Shown here: piece after piece, positions 51,702 to 60,832 of the stretch
Layout of the letters: every line of letters begins with the position of its first letter
How positions within the stretch are numbered: position 1 is the stretch's first letter
Source of the DNA: Kocuria dechangensis
GTDB lineage: Bacteria; Actinomycetota; Actinomycetes; Actinomycetales; Micrococcaceae
Direction: 5' to 3'
NCBI RefSeq assembly: GCF_014636775.1
Contig: NZ_BMEQ01000003.1
Span: 1 to 64,000 of the forward strand
Length of the DNA stretch: 64,000 nt
The notes under the pieces: generated by a model
What the model saw: only the letters and a program-made list of their open reading frames with translations
Told to the model about the DNA's origin: nothing
Databases searched by the model: none
Program-made: the position numbers and the translations under genes

Positions 51702-54497
51702 ATGACGCCGCACGACCGCTCTGCCCGCCCCACCCCCAGCACCGCCGGAGTCATCGACGCGCCGCTGCGCGCGGACGTCCGCCGGATCAGCACCCTGCTC
51801 GGCGAGACCCTGGCCCGCCAGCGCGGCCCGGAGCTGCTGGAGCTGGTCGAGCAGGTGCGCCTGCTCACCAAGGAGGCCAAGACCTCCGGGGACGACGACG
51901 ACGCCCGCCGCGTCCGCGAGCTGCTCGGCTCCCTGCCGCTCGAGCAGGCGACCGACCTGGTGCGGGCCTTCGCCCACTACTTCCACCTGGCCAACGCGGC
52001 CGAGCAGGTGCACCGCGTGCGCGTGCTGGCCCGCCGCCCCGAGAAGGAGGGCTGGCTCGAGGAGGCGGTGGCCCACGTCGTGGAGGAGGCCGGCACGGAG
52101 GCGCTGCGGGAGGCCGTGGACCGGCTGGACGTCCGGCCGGTGTTCACGGCCCACCCCACCGAGGCGTCGCGGAGGTCCGTGCTGACCAAGATCCGCCACC
52201 TCTCCGACATCCTCGCGCAGGAGACCCCGGCGGACACGGCCGCGCGCCGTCGCCAGGACCAGCGGCTCGCAGAGCTGATCGACCTGCTGTGGCAGACGGA
52301 CGAGCTGCGGCAGAACCGCCCCACGCCGCTGGACGAGGCCCGCAACGCCCTGTACTACCTGCGGGAGGTGCTCACCGAGACCATGCCGGTGCTGCTCACC
52401 GACATGGAGGACCTGCTGGCGCAGCACGAGGTCCACCTGCCGGCGGGCGCCCCGCCCCTGCGCTTCGGCTCCTGGATCGGCGGGGACCGGGACGGCAATC
52501 CCAACGTCACGCCCGAGATGACCCGGCAGGTGCTGCGGCTGCAGGGGGAGGCCGCCGTCGACGTCGCCCTCGGGTTCCTCGACCTGCTGGTCTCCCGGCT
52601 GTCCTCCTCGACCGCCATCGTGGCCGTGGAGCAGGAGCTGCTGGACTCCGTGGCCGAGGACGTGGCGCACCTGCCAGGCCTGGACCCGCGGGTCCTGGAG
52701 CTCAACGCGCAGGAGCCGTACCGGCTGAAGCTCACGTGCATCAAGGCGAAGCTGCTCAACACCCGCCGCCGGATCACCGAGGAGACCGCGCACGAGCCCG
52801 GCCGCGACTACCTCCGCACGAGCGAGCTCGTGGCCGACCTCGACGTGGTGGCCCGCTCCCTGCGGGAGCACGGGGGCGGGCTCGCCGCCGACGGCTCGCT
52901 CGCGGCCGCGACCCGCACCATCGCCGGCTTCGGGCTGGGTCTGGCCACCCTGGACGTCCGCGAGCACGCCGACGCCCACCACGAGGCCGTGGGGCAGCTG
53001 ATCGACCGGCTGGGGGAGCGGGAGGGCTCCTACGCGGACCTCGCCCGCGACGCCCGCACCCGCGTGCTCTCTGCGGAGCTGGCCGGCCGCCGCCCCATGG
53101 CCCCTCCCGGGCTGGCGACCGGCGCCGTGCAGCTGGACGGGGACGCCGACCGGACGTTCGCGGTCTTCCGTGAGATCGCCCGGGCGCAGGAGACCTACGG
53201 CGAGGAGGTCGTGGAGACCTACATCGTGTCGATGACGCGGGGTGCGGACGACATCCTCGCCCCCGTGCTCCTGGCCCGCGAGGCCGGCCTGGTGGACGTC
53301 ACGGGCGAGGAGGCGCGCGCGACGATCGGCTTCGCGCCCCTGCTGGAGACCGTGCACGAGCTGCGCCGCTCCGCGGAGGTGATCGACGAGCTGCTCTCCG
53401 ACCCCGTCTACCGCGAGGTCGTGCGGGCGCGCGGCGACCTCCAGGAGGTCATGCTCGGCTACTCGGACTCCAACAAGGAGTCCGGGGTGCTGACCAGCCG
53501 GTGGGAGATCCACCGGACGGAGCGGCGGCTGCGCGACGTCGCCGCCCGCCACGGGGTGCGGCTGCGGCTGTTCCACGGCCGTGGGGGATCGGTGGGCCGC
53601 GGCGGCGGTCCCACCCACGACGCGATCCTCGCCCAGCCCAGCGGGGTCCTGGCCGGGGAGATCAGGTTCACCGAGCAGGGCGAGGTGATCAGCGACAAGT
53701 ACTCCCTGCCCGCGCTGGCCCGCGAGAACCTCGAGCTGTCCCTGGCCGCGGTGCTGCAGGCCACCGCCCTGCACCGGGACCCGCGCTCCACGGAGGAGGA
53801 GCTGGCCCGCTGGGGCGAGGTCATGGACGTCGCCAGCGACGCCGCCTACGCGGCGTACTGCGGCCTCGTCGAGGACCCCGACCTGCCCGAGTACTTCGTG
53901 GCCGCCACCCCCGTGGAGCAGCTGGGCGCGCTGAACATCGGCTCGCGCCCGTCCAAGCGCCCGTCCTCGGAGAAGGGGCTCTCCGGCCTGCGGGCCATCC
54001 CGTGGGTCTTCGGGTGGACGCAGTCCCGGCAGATCGTGCCCGGCTGGTTCGGCGTGGGCTCCGGCCTGCGGGCCGCCCGGGAGGCGGGCCGGGAGCAGGA
54101 CCTGCGCGACATGCTGGAGCGCTGGCACTTCTTCCGCTCCGTGGTCTCCAACGTGGAGATGACGCTGGCGAAGACCGACCTGGAGATCGCCGCCCACTAC
54201 GTCCGGGCGCTGGTCCCGGAGCGGCTGCAGCACCTCTTCGACACGATCCGCGAGGAGTACGAGCTCACCCTCGACGAGCTGGCCCGGCTCACCGGCCAGG
54301 AGCGGCTGCTGGACGACAACCCGAGCCTGAAGCAGACCCTGGCCGTCCGCGACCAGTACCTCGACCCCATCTCCTACCTGCAGGTCGAGCTGCTGCGCCG
54401 GATCCGGGAGGCGGGCGGGGAGCCCGACGAGCAGCTGCAGCGGGCCATGCTGATCACCATCAACGGGGTGGCCGCCGGCCTGCGGAACACCGGCTGA
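51702..54497 (+). CDS. ppc: Phosphoenolpyruvate carboxylase
   Basis: A 931-residue PEP carboxylase that makes oxaloacetate from PEP and bicarbonate. The catalytic His is H151 ([12 protein letters not shown]). The other signatures are [10 protein letters not shown] near 587 and [14 protein letters not shown] near 624, and it ends with the conserved NTG (GLRNTG). ATG 51702 (MTPHDRS) is preceded by CAGGGGATCG; the frame extends to 51618 without support. It supplies the citric acid cycle and stands convergent to ackA. Confidence 0.94.
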   Translation: MTPHDRSARPTPSTAGVIDAPLRADVRRISTLLGETLARQRGPELLELVEQVRLLTKEAKTSGDDDDARRVRELLGSLPLEQATDLVRAFAHYFHLANAAEQVHRVRVLARRPEKEGWLEEAVAHVVEEAGTEALREAVDRLDVRPVFTAHPTEASRRSVLTKIRHLSDILAQETPADTAARRRQDQRLAELIDLLWQTDELRQNRPTPLDEARNALYYLREVLTETMPVLLTDMEDLLAQHEVHLPAGAPPLRFGSWIGGDRDGNPNVTPEMTRQVLRLQGEAAVDVALGFLDLLVSRLSSSTAIVAVEQELLDSVAEDVAHLPGLDPRVLELNAQEPYRLKLTCIKAKLLNTRRRITEETAHEPGRDYLRTSELVADLDVVARSLREHGGGLAADGSLAAATRTIAGFGLGLATLDVREHADAHHEAVGQLIDRLGEREGSYADLARDARTRVLSAELAGRRPMAPPGLATGAVQLDGDADRTFAVFREIARAQETYGEEVVETYIVSMTRGADDILAPVLLAREAGLVDVTGEEARATIGFAPLLETVHELRRSAEVIDELLSDPVYREVVRARGDLQEVMLGYSDSNKESGVLTSRWEIHRTERRLRDVAARHGVRLRLFHGRGGSVGRGGGPTHDAILAQPSGVLAGEIRFTEQGEVISDKYSLPALARENLELSLAAVLQATALHRDPRSTEEELARWGEVMDVASDAAYAAYCGLVEDPDLPEYFVAATPVEQLGALNIGSRPSKRPSSEKGLSGLRAIPWVFGWTQSRQIVPGWFGVGSGLRAAREAGREQDLRDMLERWHFFRSVVSNVEMTLAKTDLEIAAHYVRALVPERLQHLFDTIREEYELTLDELARLTGQERLLDDNPSLKQTLAVRDQYLDPISYLQVELLRRIREAGGEPDEQLQRAMLITINGVAAGLRNTG

Positions 54498-54518
54498 CCC
54501 GCGGCCGGGACGCGGCGG

Positions 54519-55691
54519 TCAGCGCGCGGGGCGGCCGCCGTGCCGTTCCACGAGGGCCGCCGTGGCCTCGGCGATCGCCCGCTCCTCGTCGGTCGGCACC
54601 ACGAGCACCTCCAGGGCGGATCCCGGCGCCGAGATGCGGCGCACCTCCTGCGACCGGACGGCGTTGGCGTCGTCGTCGACCCGGACCCCGAGCGCGCCCA
54701 GCCGGTCGCACACGCGGCGGCGGAAGGGCGCGGCGTTCTCGCCGATGCCCGCGGTGAACGCGAGGGCGCGGGCGCCGCCCACGGCCACGTGGTAGCCGCC
54801 GACGTACTTCGCCAGGCGGTAGGCCGTCATCTCCAGGGCCAGCTCGGCGCGCTCGTCGCCGCCGTCCGCGGCCTCCTGCACGGTGCGCATGTCGTGGTCG
54901 CCGGCGATCGCCTTGAGCCCCGACTCCTTGTTGAGCATCGCGTCCAGCTTCTCGGGGGTCATCGAGGGGTCCCGGCGCATGATGGCCGTGACCACGGAGG
55001 GGTCGAGGTCGCCGGAGCGGGTGCCCATCACGAGGCCGGCCAGCGGGGTGTAGCCCATCGACGTGTCGTAGGAGCGGCCCCCCTTGATGGCGGTGACGGA
55101 CGCGCCGTTGCCGAGGTGCGCGACGACGCCGTCGAACTGCTCGCGCGGGACGCCCAGGAACTGCGCCGCCCGGCCGGTCACGTAGTCGTGGGAGGTGCCG
55201 TGGAAGCCGTAGCGGCGCATCCCGTAGCGGACGTACATGTCCTCGGGGATGGCGTAGCGCCAGGCGTGCTCGGGCATGGTCCGGTGGAACGCGGTGTCGA
55301 ACACGCACACCTGCGGGAGGCTCGGCCACTTCTTCTGCACGGCCCGCAGCCCCAGCACGTGGGCGGGGTTGTGCAGCGGCGCCAGCGGCGCGAGGCGGTC
55401 GATGGCGCGGATGATCTCGTTGTCGACGAGCACCGGGGCGGAGAACCGCTCGCCGCCGTGCACCACGCGGTGGCCCGCGGCGTCGATCGTGCGGCCGCCC
55501 AGCTCGTCCCCGAGCCGCCCGGCGAGCAGTTCGAGGGCCTGGGTGTGGTCCCGGATCGCGGGCCCGCCGATGTTCTCGATCAGCCCGGACGTCAGCACCT
55601 CCCCGCCGGTCCCGCCGGCCGGGGCGGGGACCACCTCGCGGACCTGGTACTTGAGCGAGGACGAGCCGCAGTTGACGACGAGCACGAGCAT
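54519..55691 (-). CDS. ackA: Acetate kinase
   Basis: A 390-residue acetate kinase (acetyl phosphate + ADP = acetate + ATP). It shows VLVVNCGSSSLKYQV at the start, GHRVVHGGERFSAPV, and AFTAGIGENAAPFRRRV at the end. ATG 55691 has CAGGAG before it. It is 49 bases downstream of pta, the classical acetate pathway order. Confidence 0.94.
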   Translation of the reverse strand: MLVLVVNCGSSSLKYQVREVVPAPAGGTGGEVLTSGLIENIGGPAIRDHTQALELLAGRLGDELGGRTIDAAGHRVVHGGERFSAPVLVDNEIIRAIDRLAPLAPLHNPAHVLGLRAVQKKWPSLPQVCVFDTAFHRTMPEHAWRYAIPEDMYVRYGMRRYGFHGTSHDYVTGRAAQFLGVPREQFDGVVAHLGNGASVTAIKGGRSYDTSMGYTPLAGLVMGTRSGDLDPSVVTAIMRRDPSMTPEKLDAMLNKESGLKAIAGDHDMRTVQEAADGGDERAELALEMTAYRLAKYVGGYHVAVGGARALAFTAGIGENAAPFRRRVCDRLGALGVRVDDDANAVRSQEVRRISAPGSALEVLVVPTDEERAIAEATAALVERHGGRPAR

Positions 55692-55740
55692 GGGCGGGAA
55701 CTCCTGGGACGAAGGGGGCGGGGGCGGGCAGGGGCGCGGG

Positions 55741-57834
55741 CTACATGCTCTGGGCCTGGATCGCGGTGATCGCGACGGTGTTGACGATGTCGTCGACGGT
55801 GCAGCCGCGGGAGAGGTCGTTGACGGGCTTGCGCAGGCCCTGCAGGACCGGGCCCACGGCCACGGCGCCGGCCGACTGCTGGACCGCCTTGTAGGTGTTG
55901 TTGCCGGTGTTCAGGTCCGGGAAGACGAACACGGTGGCCTGCCCGGCCACGGCGGAGCCGGGCAGCTTGGACGCGGCGATCGAGGCGTCCACGGCGGCGT
56001 CGTACTGGATGGGGCCCTCGACCTCGAAGTCCGGGCGCATGCTCTTCACGATCTCGGTGGCGGCGCGCACCTTGTCCACGTCCTCGCCGGTGCCGGAGAC
56101 GCCGGTCGAGTAGGAGAGCATGGCCACCTTGGGCTCCACGCCGAACTGGCGGGCGGTGCGGGCGGAGGCGAGCGCGATGTCCGCCAGCTGCTGCTCGTCC
56201 GGGTTCGGGTTCACGGCGCAGTCGCCGTAGACGAGCACCCGGTCCTCCAGGAGCATGAAGAAGACGGAGGAGACGATCTTCACGCCCTCGGCGGTCTTCA
56301 CGAACTCGAGGGCCGGGCGGATCGTGTTGGCCGTCGTGTGGGCCGCGCCGGAGACCATGCCGTCCACGTCGCCCATCTGCACCATCATGGTCCCGAAGTA
56401 GGAGCCGTCCAGCATCCGCTCCAGGGCCGTCTCCTTCTGCACGCCCTTGTGCGCGCGCAGCCGCACGTACTCGTCGGCGTACTTGTTGCGCAGCGCCTCG
56501 TCGTGCTCGAAGTCGATGAGCGTCAGGCCCTCGTCGTCGAACTCGAGGTTGATGCCCTCGGTCTGGCACAGCTGGGCGATCCTCTCGGGGTCGCCCAGGA
56601 TCGTGAGGTCGCAGAAGTTGCGGCGGTGGATCATCTCGGCGGCGCGCAGGATGCGGGGGTCCTCGCCCTCGGGCAGGACGATGTTCTTCCGGTCCGCCCG
56701 GGCGGTCTCGACCAGCTCGTGCAGGAAGCGCAGCGGGGTGCGCTTCACGGGCCGCGGCAGGTCGAGGCGGCTCACGAGCTCCTCGCCGTCCACGCGCCGG
56801 GCCCACTCGCCCAGGGCGGCGGCGACCTTGCGCGGGTGGGCGCCGGAGAGGGTGCCGCGGGAGCGGGAGACGGCGCGGGCGGCGTGGTAGGTGTCCAGCT
56901 CCGTGGTCAGCACCGGGAAGGGCGCCGCGGCGGTGAGGTCCTGGATCCGGCCCTCGGTGGCGAAGCCCCCCGTCAGCAGCATCCCCGAGGGGACGGGCAG
57001 GGAGGGGGAGAGCGCGGAGGCCAGGGAGGCGACGACGATGTCCGCGCGGTCGCCCGGCGTGATGACGAAGTCGCCGTCGGCCAGCTGGTCCAGGTAGTGG
57101 CCCACCGTCATCGCGGCGACCTTCACGCCCTTGACGTCGCGGTCCATGGAGACCTGGGCCGGGCCGCTGCCGAACCCGTGCCGGTCCCGCAGCTCCGCCA
57201 CGGTGGGGGCCGCCACCGCCGCGTTCTCGGCGATGACGTAGACGGGAAGCCCGCGCACGCCCCGGGCGGCGTTGTGCTCGATCCGCTCGACCCAGTCGGG
57301 CCGGGCCCGGTTCACGATGACGGCGAAGATGTCGCACCGGGCCTGGTGGAGCTCGGCGCGGGTGACCTCGATCGCGTTGAGGACGTCCTCGGGGCTCTCG
57401 GACTCGTCGGCGCCGATCACCGCCAGGACGGAGGCGCCCAGGTTGTTGGCCATCCGGGCGTTCATGTCGAACTCGGCGGTGGCGGCGTTGTGCGCCAGCA
57501 GGTCGGTGCCGTCCACCACGATCACGTCGCAGTGCCGGGCCATCTCGGAGTAGACGGTCACGGCCATCGCGTCGAGCTCGTCGTGGTCCCCGGCGGCCAG
57601 CAGCTGCCGGGTCCGGGCGAGCGGGAGGCCGCCGCGGCAGCGCTCGTCCTTGAGCCCGAAGTTGCGCTTCATCAGCTGCACCATGGGGTCGTCCGCCGGG
57701 CTCTCGCCCAGGTGGACGGGGCGGAAGTAGCCCAGGCGGTCGGTCTTGCGGAACAGCGAGTCGGCCAGCCCGAGAGCCACCAGGGACTTCCCGGACTGCG
57801 GCGTCATCGCGCTGACGTAGATGCCTTGGGTCAT
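55741..57834 (-). CDS. pta: Phosphate acetyltransferase (long form)
   Basis: A 697-residue Pta. The N-terminal half is a BioD-like/DRTGG regulatory region (PQSGKSLVALGLADSL near residue 13); the C-terminal ~330 residues are the catalytic PTA domain (NIVLPEGEDPRILRAAEMI, YSTGVSGTGEDVDKV, PDLNTGNNTYKAVQQ). It interconverts acetyl-CoA and acetyl phosphate. ATG 57834 follows GGAGGACG. It is the first gene of pta-ackA. Confidence 0.94.
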   Translation of the reverse strand: MTQGIYVSAMTPQSGKSLVALGLADSLFRKTDRLGYFRPVHLGESPADDPMVQLMKRNFGLKDERCRGGLPLARTRQLLAAGDHDELDAMAVTVYSEMARHCDVIVVDGTDLLAHNAATAEFDMNARMANNLGASVLAVIGADESESPEDVLNAIEVTRAELHQARCDIFAVIVNRARPDWVERIEHNAARGVRGLPVYVIAENAAVAAPTVAELRDRHGFGSGPAQVSMDRDVKGVKVAAMTVGHYLDQLADGDFVITPGDRADIVVASLASALSPSLPVPSGMLLTGGFATEGRIQDLTAAAPFPVLTTELDTYHAARAVSRSRGTLSGAHPRKVAAALGEWARRVDGEELVSRLDLPRPVKRTPLRFLHELVETARADRKNIVLPEGEDPRILRAAEMIHRRNFCDLTILGDPERIAQLCQTEGINLEFDDEGLTLIDFEHDEALRNKYADEYVRLRAHKGVQKETALERMLDGSYFGTMMVQMGDVDGMVSGAAHTTANTIRPALEFVKTAEGVKIVSSVFFMLLEDRVLVYGDCAVNPNPDEQQLADIALASARTARQFGVEPKVAMLSYSTGVSGTGEDVDKVRAATEIVKSMRPDFEVEGPIQYDAAVDASIAASKLPGSAVAGQATVFVFPDLNTGNNTYKAVQQSAGAVAVGPVLQGLRKPVNDLSRGCTVDDIVNTVAITAIQAQSM

Positions 57835-57986
57835 GGTGGGGCGTCCTCCGGGGCGGCTCGGGGCTGGGATGCTCGTCCCCAGTGTATGGCCGCCCTCCGG
57901 AGGCCCGGGCGGGCCGGGAATCAGGCCGCCGCCCGGACCGTTGACCGGGGCAGGAGGATCGGCCCGGGCCGGCCGGTCCGGGCCGA

Positions 57987-58244
57987 TCAGGCCAGGGAGA
58001 GGAACATCTTCTCCAGCTCGGCCTTGTCGAGGGCCGGGTTCTCGGAGCGCAGGCACTGGTCGAGGCCCGTGGCGATGATGCTGAAGCCGGCCTTGTCCAG
58101 GGCGCGGGACACGGCGGAGAGCTGGGTCACCACGTCCTTGCACTCGCGGCTCTCCTCGAGCATCCGGATGACGGCGCCGAGCTGGCCCTGGGCCCGCTTG
58201 AGGCGGTTGATGGTGGCGGTGAGGTCCTGGGGGTCGAGTTGCAT
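57987..58244 (-). CDS. cstR: CstR-type persulfide-sensing repressor
   Basis: An 85-residue CsoR/FrmR-family protein. It has two Cys, C35 (ESRECKDVV) and C64 (GLDQCLRS), 29 apart, as in the staphylococcal persulfide sensor CstR; the position corresponding to the copper-binding His of CsoR is Gly60. So it should sense reactive sulfur rather than copper. ATG 58244 has CAGGAG before it; an extension to 58280 would lie inside the operator region. It is divergent from a rhodanese gene. Confidence 0.85.
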   Translation of the reverse strand: MQLDPQDLTATINRLKRAQGQLGAVIRMLEESRECKDVVTQLSAVSRALDKAGFSIIATGLDQCLRSENPALDKAELEKMFLSLA

Positions 58245-58283
58245 CGGGAGCTCCTGGGTGAGTGGGTCGGCTGAGAACATTCT

Positions 58284-58299
58284 ATACCCCCCGGGGGAT
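58284..58299. promoter_or_regulatory. CstR operator, site A
   Basis: ATACCCCCCGGGGGAT is a G-tract inverted repeat between the cstR and rhodanese genes. Its centre is 21 bases from that of site B. Confidence 0.72.
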
Positions 58300-58303
58300 C
58301 TTG

Positions 58304-58321
58304 CATACCCCTGGGGGTATG
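58304..58321. promoter_or_regulatory. CstR operator, site B
   Basis: CATACCCCTGGGGGTATG is a near-perfect inverted repeat that matches known CstR sites (ATACCC-N-GGGTAT form). Confidence 0.78.
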
Positions 58322-58365
58322 GTGCACACTGGTGTCACACGCTTCGTGACGAAAGGAACTGCCCC

Positions 58366-58935
58366 ATGACCTCCAAGGTCTCCCCCGCTGAGCTGAAGTC
58401 CTGGATCGAGTCCGGCGAGGAGGTCGCCGTCCTCGACGTGCGCTCCGCCGCCGAGTACGCGGCCGAGCACATCGACGGCGCCTACAACGTCCCCGTCGAC
58501 CTCGTGGCCGACCACGCCCGGGACATCGCCGCGGCGCTCGGCGGCAAGGTCGCCCTGATCTGCCGCTCCGGCGCCCGGGCCTCCCGCGCCCAGGAGATCC
58601 TCTCCGCCGTGGGCACCGAGAACACCTACGTCGTCGACGGCACCGTGGACGAGTACGAGAAGGCCGGTGGCGCGGTCGTGCGCGGCGGCTCCACGTGGGC
58701 CATGGACCGCCAGGTCCGCATGGTCGCCGGCTCCCTGGTGCTGGCGAGCGTCGTGGGAGGCCAGTTCGTCTCCCCGAAGCTGCGCGCGGTCGCCGCGGGC
58801 GTCGGCGGCGGCCTCGCGTACTCCGCGCTGTCCAACACCTGCGCCATGGCCGGCGTCCTGTCGAAGATGCCCTGGAACCAGGGCGCGAAGGACCCCTCCA
58901 AGGACGCCGTCCTGGAGCAGCTCTCCGCCAAGTGA
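58366..58935 (+). CDS. Rhodanese fused to DUF2892-type membrane domain (YgaP-like)
   Basis: A 189-residue protein. Residues ~1-105 are a rhodanese domain with catalytic C66 in LICRSGARASRAQE; residues ~115-180 form two hydrophobic helices ending SNTCAMAGVLSKMPWN, a DUF2892 hallmark. The architecture matches E. coli YgaP, a membrane thiosulfate/persulfide sulfurtransferase. ATG 58366 follows GAAAGGA. The two CstR sites are just upstream, so it should be induced by reactive sulfur species and detoxify them. Confidence 0.88.
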   Translation: MTSKVSPAELKSWIESGEEVAVLDVRSAAEYAAEHIDGAYNVPVDLVADHARDIAAALGGKVALICRSGARASRAQEILSAVGTENTYVVDGTVDEYEKAGGAVVRGGSTWAMDRQVRMVAGSLVLASVVGGQFVSPKLRAVAAGVGGGLAYSALSNTCAMAGVLSKMPWNQGAKDPSKDAVLEQLSAK

Positions 58936-58954
58936 GCCGCTGAGCCCGCGTCCG

Positions 58955-58988
58955 GCCCCGCCGCCACGGTTTCCCGTGGCGGCGGGGC
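58955..58988 (+). terminator. Terminator of the rhodanese gene
   Basis: A 15-bp perfect stem (58955-58969 with 58974-58988) with a 4-base loop lies 20 bases after the stop. Confidence 0.72.
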
Positions 58989-59040
58989 GGGCGTCGTGCC
59001 CGGGGTGTCGCACGACCGGCCGGGGTGGGAGACTGGGGGC

Positions 59041-59358
59041 ATGCTGGTTGCTTTCTCCGTCTCCCCGTCCGGTGGCGACAACCCGAGCGGCTCCGTCCAC
59101 GACGCCGTCGCCGCCGCCGTGCGCGTGGTCCGCGAGTCCGGGCTGCCCCACGAGACCGACGCCATGTTCACCACGATCGAGGGCGAGTGGGACGAGGTCA
59201 TGGACGTCGTCAAGCGCGCCACCGAGGCCGTGGGCGCCTTCGGCCCGCGCGTCTCCCTCGTCCTGAAGGCCGACATCCGCCCGGGCCACACCGGCGAGAT
59301 CACGGGCAAGGTCGAGCGGCTCGAGGCCGCGATCCGGCGGCAGGCGACCGGGTCCTGA
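59041..59358 (+). CDS. Thiamine-binding (MTH1187/YkoF-type) family protein
   Basis: A 105-residue DUF77/thiamine-binding-type protein. The start is MLVAFSVSPSGGDNPSGSV; core segments include LPHETDAMFTTIEGEWDEVM and RVSLVLKADIRPGHTG. The family binds thiamine or its pyrimidine moiety, but for most members the ligand is unproven. The ATG at 59041 has GGGAG 12 bases before and a -10-like GAGACT six bases before it, so either a weak SD or leaderless initiation is possible. A GNAT gene overlaps its end. Confidence 0.78.
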   Translation: MLVAFSVSPSGGDNPSGSVHDAVAAAVRVVRESGLPHETDAMFTTIEGEWDEVMDVVKRATEAVGAFGPRVSLVLKADIRPGHTGEITGKVERLEAAIRRQATGS

Positions 59359-59918
59359 GCGTTGCCCCCGCCGCGGTCCGGATCCTGCCCGCGGACGACT
59401 CCGACGCGCCCGCGTGGTCCGCCCTGCACCTGCGCTGCCTCGACGAGGCCTACCGGCCCATCTTCGGCGACGCCTTCGCGGACCGGCAGCGCGCCGCGGG
59501 GGACCGCACGGCCGGCTACGACCGTGCCCTCCTCGCCGACCCGGCGGTGCGCACGCTCCTGGCGGTCGACGACGACGGGACCGCCCTCGGGCTGGTCGCG
59601 GCGGGACCGGCCCCTGCCGCCTGGGAGGAGCGCGCAGGGGTGCCCGCGCCGGTCCTCCCGCTGCAGCTGTTCCAGCTCTACACCCTGGCCCGCACCCACG
59701 GCACGGGTCTGGGCGCCGTCCTGCTGGAGGCCGCCATCGGCCCCGCGGACGCGTACCTGTGGATCATGGACGGCAACGCCCGCGCCGAGCGGTTCTACGC
59801 CAAGCACGGCTTCCGCCCCCTCGCCGAGTCATTCCCCGCCGGCGGGCCGTGGGCGGGACAGCACATGCACCGGATGGTGCGTGCCGCAGCCGGCGGGGCC
59901 GCCGGGGGCACCGCGTGA
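59355..59918 (+). CDS. GNAT-type acetyltransferase, probable CTG start
   Basis: A ~187-residue GNAT protein, with LARTHGTGLGAVLLEAAI (acetyl-CoA binding motif, about residues 115-132) and NARAERFYAKHGFRPL near the end. There is no ATG, GTG or TTG in this frame between the end of the previous gene and the conserved part. CTG 59355, overlapping the previous stop (CTGA), is the best candidate; the in-frame region further left is the shadow of the previous gene. Its stop overlaps the next start (GTGA). The substrate is unknown. Confidence 0.7.
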   Translation: MSVAPAAVRILPADDSDAPAWSALHLRCLDEAYRPIFGDAFADRQRAAGDRTAGYDRALLADPAVRTLLAVDDDGTALGLVAAGPAPAAWEERAGVPAPVLPLQLFQLYTLARTHGTGLGAVLLEAAIGPADAYLWIMDGNARAERFYAKHGFRPLAESFPAGGPWAGQHMHRMVRAAAGGAAGGTA

Positions 59919-60796
59919 GCCGGCGCTCCCGCCGTCCGCCGCGCGGGGCCGAGCCCGCCGCGCCCGGCCCGTCCGCCGGTCCCTCCGCCGGGCGCTTCGA
60001 GATCTCCACCGGCACCGCCGAGCTCGTGCCGGACGAGTACGCCCCCGGTTCCTGGGTGCTGCACGTCAACGGCGTCCCGTCGTCCCACGTGGACCCCGAG
60101 CACCCCGAGCGGCTGGACTTCGAGTACATGCGCTGGATCGCCGCGCTCGTGGACACCCACGTCGGCGCCCACCTCGACCCCGGCCGGCTGCGGGTGCTGC
60201 ACCTCGGCGGCGGCGCCTGCTCCCTGGCCCGGTGGGTCGCGCACGCGTACCCGGCGGCGCGGCAGGTCGTCGTGGAGCTCGACGGCCGGCTCGCCGAGCT
60301 GGTCCGGACCTGGTTCGAGCTCCCGCGCGCCCCGCTGCTGCGGATCCGGGTGGGGGAGGCGCGGGAGGTCACCGAGTCCCTGACCCCGGCCACGCGGGAC
60401 GTCGTGGTCCGGGACGTCTTCGCCGGTGCCGTCACGCCCGAGCCGCTGACCACGGTGGAGTTCACCCGTCACGTCGACCGGGTCCTGGCCCCGGGCGGGC
60501 TGTACGTGCTCAACTGCGGCGACACCCGCGACCTCGCCGGGGCACGGGCCGAGCTCGCCGCGCTGTCCGAGGTGTTCGAGCACGTCGCGGCCGTGGCGGA
60601 CCCCGCGATGCTCAAGGGCCGCCGCTACGGCAACATCGTGCTGGCCGCCTCCCACGCCCCGCTGCCGCTGGAGGGCTCGCCCGAGGCCGCCGCCCTGACC
60701 CGGCAGCTGCTCGGCGGGGCCGTCCCGGCGCAGTACAAGGACGAGGCATGGGCGCGCTCCTTCGCGGGCGGCACGCCGCCGCGCCGGGACCCCTGA
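59915..60796 (+). CDS. Spermidine synthase-like methyltransferase-fold protein
   Basis: A 293-residue protein of the spermidine synthase-like family. After a disordered basic head (residues ~1-25) it shows FEISTGTAELVPDEYAPGSW, VLHLGGGACSLARWVAHAYP (the nucleotide motif) and VVVRDVFAGAVTPEPL. Many actinobacterial members are of unknown function and lack residues for aminopropyl transfer. Putrescine catabolism elsewhere in the window hints at polyamine chemistry, but no S-adenosylmethionine decarboxylase is seen. The start is GTG 59915, overlapping the GNAT stop. Confidence 0.74.
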   Translation: MSRRSRRPPRGAEPAAPGPSAGPSAGRFEISTGTAELVPDEYAPGSWVLHVNGVPSSHVDPEHPERLDFEYMRWIAALVDTHVGAHLDPGRLRVLHLGGGACSLARWVAHAYPAARQVVVELDGRLAELVRTWFELPRAPLLRIRVGEAREVTESLTPATRDVVVRDVFAGAVTPEPLTTVEFTRHVDRVLAPGGLYVLNCGDTRDLAGARAELAALSEVFEHVAAVADPAMLKGRRYGNIVLAASHAPLPLEGSPEAAALTRQLLGGAVPAQYKDEAWARSFAGGTPPRRDP

Positions 60797-60832
60797 CCCG
60801 CTGCCCGGCGGGCCCGGTCGTGCCCGGACCTC

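Noticed and set aside
58936-59040. TPP riboswitch before the thiamine-binding-type gene
   Set aside because: The gap is filled by the terminator hairpin and lacks the conserved CUGAGA-type core.
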